A model generated the notes under the pieces. The model was given only the letters and a program-made list of their open reading frames with translations. It was not told the DNA's origin and made no database searches. Of a DNA stretch of 22,759 bases, positions 7,301-15,148 are shown in pieces. Position numbers and translations under genes: made by a program. The stretch spans positions 1 to 22,759 of the forward strand of contig CAZKDA010000061.1 of NCBI GenBank assembly GCA_964551455.1. Direction: 5' to 3'. This DNA is from JAHDHW01 sp964551455. Lineage in GTDB: Bacteria > Bacteroidota > Bacteroidia > Chitinophagales > Saprospiraceae. Numbering within the stretch: position 1 is the first letter of the stretch; the number at the start of each line of letters is the position of its first letter.

Positions 7301-8818
7301 ATGGAAAATAAACCAATGGAAAAACAAATTTTAAGGATCCTTTTCCTGACCTCCGATCCGAGCAATGCATCGAGGCTGCACCTCGGCAGAGAGTTGCAAT
7401 CCGTAAGGAACAAACTGGCCGGCAACTACCACTTTGAGATCAAAGACCACCAGGCTACCAAACCCAATGATGTGATGAACGAGATCATGAATTACAAACC
7501 CCACATCGTTCATTTTTCCGGACACGGGTACGATACCGGAGAGCTTTGTTTTGAAGACGAACAGGGCAAGGCCAAAGCCATTCCGCCTGAAGCGCTGGCC
7601 TCTCTTTTCCGGCTGGCTACCGATCATGTGAAATGTGTCATCGTCAATACCTGCTACGCGGAAAAGCAGGCGAGAGCCATAGCCGAATACGTGCCGGTGG
7701 TCATCGGAACGAAGAAGGAAATGTCGGATGATGCAGCGATCAATTTTTCAACAGGATTTTACACCGCACTCGAACCCGACCTTTCGCAAAACAGCCTCAA
7801 TAAAGCATTTAACCTGGGCTGCATTGCCATACAGTTCGACGGAAATCTTCAGGAACACCTCACGCCGGTACTCCTCTTCGGATCGCCCGAAGTGCGGTTT
7901 TCATCCGAAGTGGACAGCGCATTTTCCACCATTATCAACCCAAAAGGTTATGCGGTGAAAACCCTCATCAAAGGGCTTTCGTTGTCGGGCATGAAAATGG
8001 GGCTGAGCGAACAGGTGGTAAAAAAGATCATCGACAACAAAGTCTGGAAACTGGAATATTACAACGACAGTATCCTGGAATACGAAACCAATCTCAAAGA
8101 AATACTCAGGGATGAATTCCCTTTGTCGGATGCATCGCTGCTGGCCTTATCTCATCTCCAGAGCGGCCTGAGCCTCACCAATGAAGATGTGAAAAACATC
8201 AAAGACCGCATCCTTTCCGATCCGAAGATCGACAGCGCTTATGCCTGGTTTGATCGCGGCAGCGGACAGGCGCAACTCAAAAATTTTGAAAAAGCCATCG
8301 AATATTATTCAAAAGCCATCGAAAAAAACGAGGAATACTCCGGAGCTTATGCAGGGCGCGGTACCTGTTACAGCAAGATCAATGATTACCCTTCGGCGAT
8401 CGACAATTATGACAATGCCATTAAATACAATAAAAACTGGGAATTGTCTTACAACCTGAGTTCTACTTATTTTGACAGGGGGCTGGCTTACTTCGATATG
8501 TTGCCGAAAATTGACGATAATATCGCACAGGCAAAGAAAGACTGGACAAAAGCGATAGAACTGAATCCGCATGAAGGAAACGCTTACTACAACAGGGGCC
8601 TGGCCAATCAGCACCTGAGAAAGTTTGATGATGCCATCGACGATTTCAAAAAATCACTTGAATTTCCGGCGACCAACAAATCGAAAAGCATCACCGGCAT
8701 GATCAAATGTTACTCTGAACTCGGCAAGCCCAAAGAGATCGAATACTGGTCGAATGAAGCGCTCAAATTGCTTGGCTCAAGTGCTAATGCGATCAGCGAT
8801 GACCAGCCTGATAAATAA
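7301..8818 (+). CDS. CHAT-domain caspase-like protease with C-terminal TPR repeats
   Basis: This 505-residue protein has an N-terminal CHAT domain (about 10-200), a cysteine-protease fold related to caspases. The catalytic His is H75 in HFSGHG and the catalytic Cys is C118 in VIVNTCYA; both are present. A helical middle domain (about 215-305) includes a segment, EYETNLKEILRDEFPLSDAS, of a type often seen between CHAT and repeat domains. Three to four TPR-like repeats follow (about 310-480; AWFDRGSGQAQLKNFEKAIEY, then AYAGRGTCYSKINDYPSAID, then AYYNRGLANQHLRKFDDAID). TPRs usually bind partners that control the protease. CHAT proteins act in regulated proteolysis, including some defence systems, but no defence partner is clear here. 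I prefer ATG 7301 over TTG 7277; ATG 7316 is also possible. The next gene starts 279 bp downstream. Confidence 0.88.
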   Translation: MENKPMEKQILRILFLTSDPSNASRLHLGRELQSVRNKLAGNYHFEIKDHQATKPNDVMNEIMNYKPHIVHFSGHGYDTGELCFEDEQGKAKAIPPEALASLFRLATDHVKCVIVNTCYAEKQARAIAEYVPVVIGTKKEMSDDAAINFSTGFYTALEPDLSQNSLNKAFNLGCIAIQFDGNLQEHLTPVLLFGSPEVRFSSEVDSAFSTIINPKGYAVKTLIKGLSLSGMKMGLSEQVVKKIIDNKVWKLEYYNDSILEYETNLKEILRDEFPLSDASLLALSHLQSGLSLTNEDVKNIKDRILSDPKIDSAYAWFDRGSGQAQLKNFEKAIEYYSKAIEKNEEYSGAYAGRGTCYSKINDYPSAIDNYDNAIKYNKNWELSYNLSSTYFDRGLAYFDMLPKIDDNIAQAKKDWTKAIELNPHEGNAYYNRGLANQHLRKFDDAIDDFKKSLEFPATNKSKSITGMIKCYSELGKPKEIEYWSNEALKLLGSSANAISDDQPDK

Positions 8819-8975
8819 CCCGGGTTGGGGAAAGTCCAATTGAAATATTCCACGAACGGCCTTCAATTGTAGCAGGTTTTTTGCAAATAAAAAGATCGTG
8901 AAAAAAAATATTAAGATTATTTTATTTTTGCGCCCAATTGTGGACTTAGGTTTTTCTATTCTTTAAAAAAAAAAC

Positions 8976-9007
8976 TTTGACAGAAATAACCTAAAATAGT
9001 AATATTG
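8976..9007 (+). promoter_or_regulatory. Candidate promoter for the small acidic protein gene
   Basis: TTTG (8976-8979) and TAATATTG (9000-9007, one mismatch to TAnnTTTG) are 20 bp apart, a good fit to the Bacteroidota pattern; the leader would be about 85 nt. A second perfect -7 box (TATTTTTG, 8923-8930) lacks a good upstream TTTG. The 279-bp gap also has an 8-bp inverted repeat (8837-8844 with 8862-8869) followed by six Ts, a weak terminator candidate for the CHAT gene. Confidence 0.35.
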
Positions 9008-9097
9008 AATTCATAAAATTCATTTGGGAAAACAGAAACAGAAATTTGTATTTATCAACACAAAACTCAAATTTTAAAAAAAATTACAACCAGGTCA

Positions 9098-9418
9098 ATG
9101 AACAAGCCAAGAATCATTAAGGATTATGAAAAGTTGGAGCCGACTATCCAGGAACAGATCAAACTTCATTACCCCCGTGGTTTTGAAAAACACCTGATCA
9201 AATTCTCCAACAAAGAAGGAAAACTTGTAAGCGCCCTGCCTTTTGAAACTGCTGACAAATACTATCTCATCCGCATGACAGTTTCTGAAGCCATTGAAAT
9301 CATCGAAGACGACGATGATTACGATAAATTCGGCATCCTCAAAGATGAAGTGAAGGTGGAGTACGAGGATAAATACGATCTCGATATCGAAGATGACGTA
9401 GCAGCAGAAGAGGAATAG
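9098..9418 (+). CDS. Small acidic conserved protein of Bacteroidota (function unknown)
   Basis: This 106-residue, soluble, strongly acidic protein starts MNKPRIIKDYEKLEPTIQEQ and has a compact middle (SALPFETADKYYLIRMTVSEA, 45-65) and an Asp/Glu-rich C-terminal tail (EDDDDYDKFG, then VEYEDKYDLDIEDD). I recognise this as a small protein widespread in Bacteroidota, to my memory sometimes labelled 'DNA primase' without evidence. No enzymatic motif is visible. The tail could bind metal or basic proteins, or be disordered; that is speculation. It starts at ATG 9098 in an A-rich leader with promoter-like boxes upstream, and appears to be a single-gene unit, since 513 bp of non-coding DNA follows. 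Confidence 0.82.
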   Translation: MNKPRIIKDYEKLEPTIQEQIKLHYPRGFEKHLIKFSNKEGKLVSALPFETADKYYLIRMTVSEAIEIIEDDDDYDKFGILKDEVKVEYEDKYDLDIEDDVAAEEE

Positions 9419-9699
9419 CGATCTCCGAAGGTGTGCCGAATTCCCCTCGCACGGGAACGCGCAGACGAAAAAACCGATATCCTTCCACAATTTCTATTTT
9501 TGAGCATCCGCCCGATCTCCTGTTTTTTCACAATTTCATTTCTTACTCAAGGTTCCGGTTTTCCGCCCCGAATCTTGCCTGATCAAGGTTTTCCGAAAAC
9601 TATTTGTCCCGGCATGCCTTCCAACGGGAAAATGTCATTATTTTTGCGGGATTTTTCTATTATAAAAAAAACAAAAGTGTTCGGCTTTATAGGGGAAAT

Positions 9700-9840
9700 G
9701 GTTGTGGTGGTGTGGTGGTGTGGTGGTGTGGTGGTGTGGTGATGTGCTGATGTGCTAATGTGCTAATGTGCTAATGTGCTAATGTGCTAATGTGCTGATG
9801 TGCTGATGTGCTGATGTGCTGATGTGTTAATGTGTTATTA
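9700..9840 (+). repeat. Degenerate period-8 tandem repeat, about 17 units
   Basis: The array reads as octamers ending in TGTG: GTGGTGTG units first, then GTGATGTG, CTGATGTG, five CTAATGTG, four or more CTGATGTG, then TTAATGTG. Change is ordered by position, as expected from slippage and local expansion. On the other strand the unit reads CACATTAG or CACATCAG. It is not a CRISPR: there are no spacers and the unit is too short. Confidence 0.9.
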
Positions 9841-9865
9841 GAACTAGCAACTTTCCAACTCCACA

Positions 9866-9898
9866 AATTAGCAAATTACCAAATTAGCAAATTAATAA
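9866..9898 (+). repeat. Second period-8 repeat, CAAATTAG-type, four units
   Basis: The units AAATTAGC, AAATTACC, AAATTAGC and AAATTAAT follow each other directly, 26 bp after the first octamer array and 33 bp before the helicase ATG. Same period, different sequence. Confidence 0.75.
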
Positions 9899-9931
9899 TC
9901 CCCCCTTATACCGTTCATTGCGGCCAGTGTT

Positions 9932-11425
9932 ATGGAGAAAATTGAAACAGGGAAACAACTTTACGATTACCAGCAAGAGGATTTGAACCAGATATTTGAA
10001 CGGTTTAAAAACTGCTCCAGTGATTACAATCTCCTCTACCAACTTCCTACTGGAGGCGGCAAAACGGTCGTCTTCTCGGAAATAGCCCGGCAATACATCC
10101 GGGATACCGGGAAAAAAGTGCTGATACTCACCCACCGGATCGAATTGAGCCGGCAGACTTCCGATATGCTCTCCGAGTTCGGCGTAAAAAACAAAGTCAT
10201 CAGTAGTTTGGTCAAATCCCTGCCCGACCAGCATGAGTTTATGTGTTTTGTAGCTATGGTGGAAACCCTCAACAACCGCCTCAATGACGATATGATCTCG
10301 CTGGACAACATTGGGCTGGTGGTCATCGACGAGGCGCATTACAACTCTTTCCGAAAGCTGTTTACTTTTTTTGAAAAATGTTTCATACTCGGCGTAACGG
10401 CTACCCCCCTCAGCTCCAATGTCAATCTGCCGATGAACGATACCTACAAAGAATTGATCGTGGGAAGCCCTATCCAATACCTCATCGACAACAACTTCCT
10501 GGCCGAGGCGATCACATACACCTACGACGTCCGGTTGGGTTCGCTCAAGATCGGCGTCAACGGCGATTACTCCGTAAAGTCTTCGGAAATCCTGTATTCC
10601 AGTTCCTTCATGCAACAAAAATTGATACAGGCCTACGAAGAAAAAGCCAAAGGAAAAAAAACGCTGATCTTCAACGCCGGCATCAATACATCAGTACATG
10701 TTTACGAATCCTTTATCGACGCAGGATACGAGATCAGGCACCTCGACAATTCGCACACCGGGCAGCAACGAAAAGACATCCTTGATTGGTTCAAAAAGAA
10801 ACCGGACGCTATCCTCACTTCCGTCGGAATACTTACCACCGGCTTTGACGAACCGACTATCGAAACCATCATCCTCAACCGCGCCACTCGCTCACTCAGC
10901 TTGTATTTTCAAATGATCGGAAGAGGCTCGCGCATCATCCCCGGAAAATCTACCTTCGATGTGATCGACCTGGGCAACAATGCAGCCCGGTTCGGGCTGT
11001 GGTCGGCTCCGGTTGACTGGCAGAAGATCTTCCGTTACCCGGATTTCTACCTTGAAAATATTGTTTCCGATGAAGCTATTGAAATGCGTTTCAAATACAC
11101 GATGCCGGATGATGTAAGGAAAATATTCGGAAATTCGAAAAATGTTGACTTCGACATCGAAAAAGCATGCAAGGAAGCAATCGCCAAAGGCCTGAAAACC
11201 TCAACAGCCCTGGATCAATCCATAGAACAGCATACGCAGATCGTGATCGAAAACAGCGAAAATTTCGTGAAAGCCCTTTCCCTCATCCGTCTCCTCGACG
11301 CCGATATCGCTGACAGGGTCCGGCGCTACTGCTACCACATTTCCAAAAGCACCCAAAACTTCAAAGACTGGCTCCAGGAAGATTATAAAAGAAAACTCAA
11401 GGCGAGTATCGGCAGGAGGATGTGA
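9932..11425 (+). CDS. Superfamily 2 DEAD/DEAH-box helicase (ResIII/SSL2-like)
   Basis: This 497-residue protein contains all helicase motifs in order: an N-terminal YDYQQEDL element (11-18), Walker A LPTGGGKT (38-45), LILTHR (motif Ia, 64-69), VIDEAH (131-136, motif II), GVTATP (154-159, motif III), a second RecA domain with LIFNAG (245-250), ILTTGFDEP (300-308, motif V) and QMIGRGSR (327-334, motif VI with its arginine fingers). It should use ATP to move on or unwind DNA or RNA. The C-terminal 130 residues (after WSAPVDWQKIF) are helical and charged without a recognised nuclease domain, so it is neither a restriction subunit nor RecQ. Homologues are common in Bacteroidota. The ATG at 9932 is the first start after the octamer repeats. 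No co-directional partner is close: the next gene begins 160 bp later. Confidence 0.9.
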   Translation: MEKIETGKQLYDYQQEDLNQIFERFKNCSSDYNLLYQLPTGGGKTVVFSEIARQYIRDTGKKVLILTHRIELSRQTSDMLSEFGVKNKVISSLVKSLPDQHEFMCFVAMVETLNNRLNDDMISLDNIGLVVIDEAHYNSFRKLFTFFEKCFILGVTATPLSSNVNLPMNDTYKELIVGSPIQYLIDNNFLAEAITYTYDVRLGSLKIGVNGDYSVKSSEILYSSSFMQQKLIQAYEEKAKGKKTLIFNAGINTSVHVYESFIDAGYEIRHLDNSHTGQQRKDILDWFKKKPDAILTSVGILTTGFDEPTIETIILNRATRSLSLYFQMIGRGSRIIPGKSTFDVIDLGNNAARFGLWSAPVDWQKIFRYPDFYLENIVSDEAIEMRFKYTMPDDVRKIFGNSKNVDFDIEKACKEAIAKGLKTSTALDQSIEQHTQIVIENSENFVKALSLIRLLDADIADRVRRYCYHISKSTQNFKDWLQEDYKRKLKASIGRRM

Positions 11426-11585
11426 AGCAAGTTGGATTTTATCGCATAGCAGGTCTTGTCTTGTAATATCCTTGCGCATTCCCAATAAGCCCAAAATCCT
11501 GCATACAATCACATTAGACCACGATTAACAGCATTTGGTCAAAAATTTATGCGCTTTAAAACCATCAGGCAATAAATTTGGAACC

Positions 11586-12503
11586 ATGTATTGTCTGATC
11601 CAACAAGGTAAAATAAGTCAGTTCAACAACTTGCCCAAAAGTGAGAACATGACGAATTTTTCTATACTCAACGATTTGTCGGAACAGCTTACTTTCCGGA
11701 GCTTTTCAATCAAGTACGTAATTGAAGGCTGCGAGCATTATAAAATCAATGGTAACTGGTACGACATCAGGAGCGGAGAATACCTGCTTGCCAATACTCA
11801 TTGCGAAGGAAAAATTGAAATTGAAAGCAAAAGCCAGGTGAAAGGAATTTGCATAGACTTGTCGTTGAGTTTAATGTCAGAAGCATTTGGCAGTTTTGTA
11901 ATGCCCGGAAATGCGCAACCAGCCATTTCTCCTCATGATTTTTTCTGCGGTGAATCATTTTTGGAAAATAAATATCGCTCTCACCACACACAATTGGGTA
12001 GCTTTCTCAACTTTTTGGGCAGCAAACTGAACAATGATCCATTCCAAAATTATTACCTCGACAATGACTTTTACTTCACTCTGGCAGAGCATATAGTACA
12101 AGACCACCAGGCGATAATTGCCCAGCTTTACAGCATCAATGCAATAAAACACAATACCAGGAAAGAGCTTTTTCGCAAACTGACGAGGGGAAAAGATTTT
12201 TTGGAAAATCACCTCGGCGAAGAGATCACCATCGGCAAAGCAGCCGAATATGCCATGCTTTCAGAATTCCATTTTTTCCGGCTTTTCAAAAAAACATTTG
12301 GTGTGACACCCTGGCAGTTTCTCATTCAAAAACGGCTTTTCAGTGCCATGAACCTTTTGCTTACTGGCAACTATTCAGTGACTGAAGCCTCAATCGAAAC
12401 CGGATTCGCCGACGTTCATAGCTTCAGTAAAGCCTTCAAAAAACATTATGGCCTTACCCCTTCGGAGATAGCCAAAGGCAAATTAGCAGAATTTGACAAA
12501 TAG
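11586..12503 (+). CDS. AraC-family transcriptional regulator
   Basis: From ATG 11586 this is a 305-residue regulator. The N-terminal half (about 1-190) has cupin-like strands (FSIKYVIEGCEHYKINGNW, then IRSGEYLLAN) that could bind a small effector. The C-terminal 100 residues hold the two helix-turn-helix motifs: ITIGKAAEYAMLSEFHFFRL (215-234) and YSVTEASIETGFADVHSFSK (263-282), then the family signature FKKHYGLTPSEI. It should bind DNA in response to a ligand. A perfect -7 box TAAATTTG (11573-11580) lies 5 bp before the ATG without a clear -33 box; if used, the message would be almost leaderless or would start at ATG 11649. The TTG at 11535 is unlikely. It ends 29 bp before the TonB-dependent receptor gene, which it probably controls. 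Confidence 0.9.
   Translation: MYCLIQQGKISQFNNLPKSENMTNFSILNDLSEQLTFRSFSIKYVIEGCEHYKINGNWYDIRSGEYLLANTHCEGKIEIESKSQVKGICIDLSLSLMSEAFGSFVMPGNAQPAISPHDFFCGESFLENKYRSHHTQLGSFLNFLGSKLNNDPFQNYYLDNDFYFTLAEHIVQDHQAIIAQLYSINAIKHNTRKELFRKLTRGKDFLENHLGEEITIGKAAEYAMLSEFHFFRLFKKTFGVTPWQFLIQKRLFSAMNLLLTGNYSVTEASIETGFADVHSFSKAFKKHYGLTPSEIAKGKLAEFDK
12480..12501 (+). repeat. Direct repeat copy 1 (end of regulator gene)
   Basis: These 22 bp, AAATTAGCAGAATTTGACAA plus AT, encode the last codons of the AraC regulator (KLAEFDK). They match 15072-15093 at 21 of 22 positions, in the same orientation. The two copies bracket the TonB-dependent receptor gene. Confidence 0.8.
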
Positions 12504-12532
12504 CCTTGCCGGAATGCGGGCATTTTTGTGGT

Positions 12533-14995
12533 ATGAAAAATTTTTATGCCCACCAACTGCTCGTGGTTATGATTTCGCTCTTGATCAGCAGCATTTCTAT
12601 TGCACAGATCTCAACTGTTTTCCAAATTGAAGGACTTGTGAAAGATGAGCAACAAAACCCTGTTTCTTTTGCCAACGTTTTGGCGATCCGGCATATCGAT
12701 TCCACTTTTATCAAAGGAACGATTACAGATTCAACCGGCTATTTTACAATTCTTATGGATACTTCCGAAAATTACAGGATCAAAATTCAGTGTTTGGGGT
12801 TTGAAACCTACCACTCCCCTCCAATCTCCGAAAGCGGCGGAGTTTTAAATGTTGAATTAAAATCATCGGCTGCTACTTTGGGTGAAATAACCGTAGTAGC
12901 CGCCAAACCTTTTATAGAACAACATTTGGACAAGCTGGTGGTGAATGTTGAAAACAGCCCGGCAGCAGCTGGAAATACTGCACTGGAGCTTTTGGAAAAA
13001 TCCCCTGGTATTACCGTTGACCGCCAAAGCGAAACTATTCGCATGATGAACAAATCAGGTGTGGTCATTTATATCAATGGCAGGCAAAGCTATATGTCAG
13101 GAACGGATCTGATGCAATACCTGAATGCCTTGAACGCAGAGCAGATCAGCAGCATTGAGATCATCACGATCCCCTCCTCAAAATATGACGCCGCAGGGAA
13201 TGCAGGTATCATCAATATCATGCTAAGAAAAGACAAATCGCAGGGAACGAAAGGCAGTATCAGCGCAGCCGCAGGGAAAGGTTTTATCCCCCGTTCAAGA
13301 GACGATCTGTTCAGAAACTCAATCACCGCATCGCTCAACCACCGCGCAAAAAAGGTCTTTTACTATTCAGCAGTTTCGTTGTTGAGAGATGGTTTTTATT
13401 CTGAAAACAACATCAACAGGTCTTTTCATTTTGATAATGTGGAAAGCATTTTTGACCAGCAAATGAAACGAAACCAGAATGCTGAAAACATTAACCTGAA
13501 GTCCGGGATTGATTTTCATATTTCTGGCAAAACTACTTTGGGAGTTGGCATCGATGCCAATTTCTTTCGGCTGAAAATAAACGGTACAAACGCCACCGAA
13601 GCCATAGTTGATCCAATGGCGCCCGAAACAGGCTTTTCCATCCTGCAATTGGCCAAACAATTCAATCCAAGAACCAACGTAAACACAAACCTTAACCTAA
13701 AGCATCGTTTCAATGAAAAGGGGCACACACTCACTTTTGACGCCGATTACCTCCACTATGATTTTCGTTCCGAACAAAATTTTGACGCTACTTTTTTCGA
13801 TACCTCCCTGATGCCTTTTGCCGATCTTTTACAAAACGGTACGAACACTTCAACACTCAGCGTAATTGCCGGAAAAATCGATTATGAGCTGCCTGTCGGC
13901 GAAAAAACCAAACTTGAACTCGGCCTCAAATCAGGTTTTGTAACTATCGACAGCGAACTCGCATTTAATGAGTTTATCAACAACAACTGGACACTTGACA
14001 CTACCAAAAGCAATCATTTTGTTTACCGTGAAAATATCAATGCTTTTTATGGAATGCTCCGGAAAGGCTTTTCAAAATTTTCAGTCCAATTGGGGCTGAG
14101 AGCGGAGCATACCCATACCCGCGGAGAATCGATTACGATAAACAACACTGTAAATCGCAATTACCTCTCGCTATTTCCTACGGTTTTTTCAGCTTATAAA
14201 ATCAACGAGACCAATACCCTCAAATTTTCTTACGCCAGAAGGATCGACAGGCCTCGATACGACCAACTGAACCCTTTTATTATTGTGCTCGACCCCTTTT
14301 CTTATGCCACAGGAAACCCTCATTTGCAACCGCAATTTACAAATACAGTTGACCTTGGGTATCACTTTAAAACTTACTCCATCAATTTCAACTTCGCACA
14401 TACCGATAGGCTGATTTCAGAGCTAACCATACCCGACGACTCCACAAAAATCACCCGAACCATTGAAACCAACCTCCGGTTTGCCGACAATTTTTCTGCC
14501 ACCGCATATCTTGCTCAAAGCATTAAAAAGGTTTGGCACATCAATGCCCAAATGATCCTCTTTCATAAACATTTCAACGATAATGACCTCCTGGGTGGCC
14601 AGTTAAGCGCATCGCGCTGGATGTATTATATGAGCATTTCCAACAATTTTTCTTTGCCCGGAAAATGGGGAATTGAGCTGTCAGGTTGGTACATGAGCCC
14701 CTTTGTGGAAGGTATTATCGTAGGAAGAAACCACCGCTTTTCAATCAATGCAGCCATTCAGAAAACCTTCCTGCATGATAAAGCAAGTGTTAAACTTAAC
14801 TTGTCCGATATATTTTTGACTTCATTTTTATACGGATATGTTGATTATCAAAACGTGTCGCTTACTTTTCACCCCAGATATACCTCCCGGAGGTTGATGC
14901 TTACTTTTTCTTACAATTTTGGAAGCCAAAGTGTAAAAACCGGACAACGGAACAAAACCGCTTCTGATGCAGAAAAAGAAAGGATATCAAAATGA
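12533..14995 (+). CDS. TonB-dependent outer-membrane receptor (outer-membrane beta-barrel family)
   Basis: This 820-residue protein starts at ATG 12533 with a signal peptide (cut near SISIAQ, residue 25); the upstream TTG at 12506 would add nine residues before it and is unlikely. Residues 31-110 form a carboxypeptidase-regulatory-like domain (VSFANVLAI, then GTITDSTGYFTI, then IQCLGFETY). Residues 120-235 are the plug, with LELLEKSPGITVDRQ, YINGRQSYMSG and SSKYDAAGNAGIINIMLRK. The remainder is barrel-strand sequence, ending in RRLMLTFSYNFG plus a polar tail of about 24 residues. This is the OMP_b-brl_3 type without a SusD partner. It should import a ligand too large for porins, using TonB energy. 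It lies between an AraC regulator and a T9SS-exported serine hydrolase, implying a specific substrate. Confidence 0.92.
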   Translation: MKNFYAHQLLVVMISLLISSISIAQISTVFQIEGLVKDEQQNPVSFANVLAIRHIDSTFIKGTITDSTGYFTILMDTSENYRIKIQCLGFETYHSPPISESGGVLNVELKSSAATLGEITVVAAKPFIEQHLDKLVVNVENSPAAAGNTALELLEKSPGITVDRQSETIRMMNKSGVVIYINGRQSYMSGTDLMQYLNALNAEQISSIEIITIPSSKYDAAGNAGIINIMLRKDKSQGTKGSISAAAGKGFIPRSRDDLFRNSITASLNHRAKKVFYYSAVSLLRDGFYSENNINRSFHFDNVESIFDQQMKRNQNAENINLKSGIDFHISGKTTLGVGIDANFFRLKINGTNATEAIVDPMAPETGFSILQLAKQFNPRTNVNTNLNLKHRFNEKGHTLTFDADYLHYDFRSEQNFDATFFDTSLMPFADLLQNGTNTSTLSVIAGKIDYELPVGEKTKLELGLKSGFVTIDSELAFNEFINNNWTLDTTKSNHFVYRENINAFYGMLRKGFSKFSVQLGLRAEHTHTRGESITINNTVNRNYLSLFPTVFSAYKINETNTLKFSYARRIDRPRYDQLNPFIIVLDPFSYATGNPHLQPQFTNTVDLGYHFKTYSINFNFAHTDRLISELTIPDDSTKITRTIETNLRFADNFSATAYLAQSIKKVWHINAQMILFHKHFNDNDLLGGQLSASRWMYYMSISNNFSLPGKWGIELSGWYMSPFVEGIIVGRNHRFSINAAIQKTFLHDKASVKLNLSDIFLTSFLYGYVDYQNVSLTFHPRYTSRRLMLTFSYNFGSQSVKTGQRNKTASDAEKERISK

Positions 14996-15148
14996 CGGAA
15001 TTAAAAAAAACGTATGGCGCAGGGCTTATTCCCACACATCGGGCATAAAAAAAGTTGCGGGGGAGGAATCGAAATTAGCAGGATTTGACAAATCCAACCC
15101 ACCAAAGCATGGTAATTTGTTCTTTTATTTCTATTAAAATACAATTTT
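14996..15148. other. Intergenic segment between receptor and serine hydrolase
   Basis: This 153-bp gap contains direct repeat copy 2 (15072-15093). The minus-strand ORF over 15001-15204 overlaps the start of the hydrolase and is not supported. No clear promoter boxes or terminator were seen, so co-transcription with the receptor is possible. Confidence 0.5.
15072..15093 (+). repeat. Direct repeat copy 2 (intergenic)
   Basis: This copy matches 12480-12501 except for G instead of A at its 11th base (15082). The same reading frame would give KLAGFDK, but no gene is here. It lies 2,592 bp after copy 1 and 77 bp past the receptor stop codon. Confidence 0.8.

Larger units (their letters stand above)
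9419..9931. other. Long non-coding region with period-8 tandem repeats upstream of helicase
   Basis: No credible gene lies in these 513 bp. The first 280 bp hold nothing I recognise. At 9700-9840 there is a degenerate octamer array and at 9866-9898 a short second one, each annotated separately. The plus-strand frame at 9431-9742 is a chance ORF that ends in the repeat. Confidence 0.75.

Noticed and set aside
7301..8818. Csx29/Craspase effector
   Set aside because: The protein has the CHAT and TPR parts, but no Cas7-11 or other Cas gene is in the window; domain order is also CHAT first and TPR last.
9431..9742. Plus-strand ORF of 103 codons
   Set aside because: It has no protein-like pattern, runs into the octamer array (ending VVVVWWCGGVVVW) and is a chance frame.
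9700..9840. CRISPR-like look of the repeated TGTGCTAA units
   Set aside because: The unit is 8 bp with no spacers and degenerate copies, and no cas gene is present. It is a simple tandem repeat.
9884..10618. Minus-strand ORF of 244 codons
   Set aside because: It is antisense to the helicase N-terminal domain, where Walker A and DEAH motifs are on the plus strand.
9932..11425. Helicase as part of a restriction or defence island with the CHAT gene
   Set aside because: No nuclease, methylase or second defence gene is adjacent, and 513 bp of repeat DNA separates it from the upstream gene; the link is not supported.
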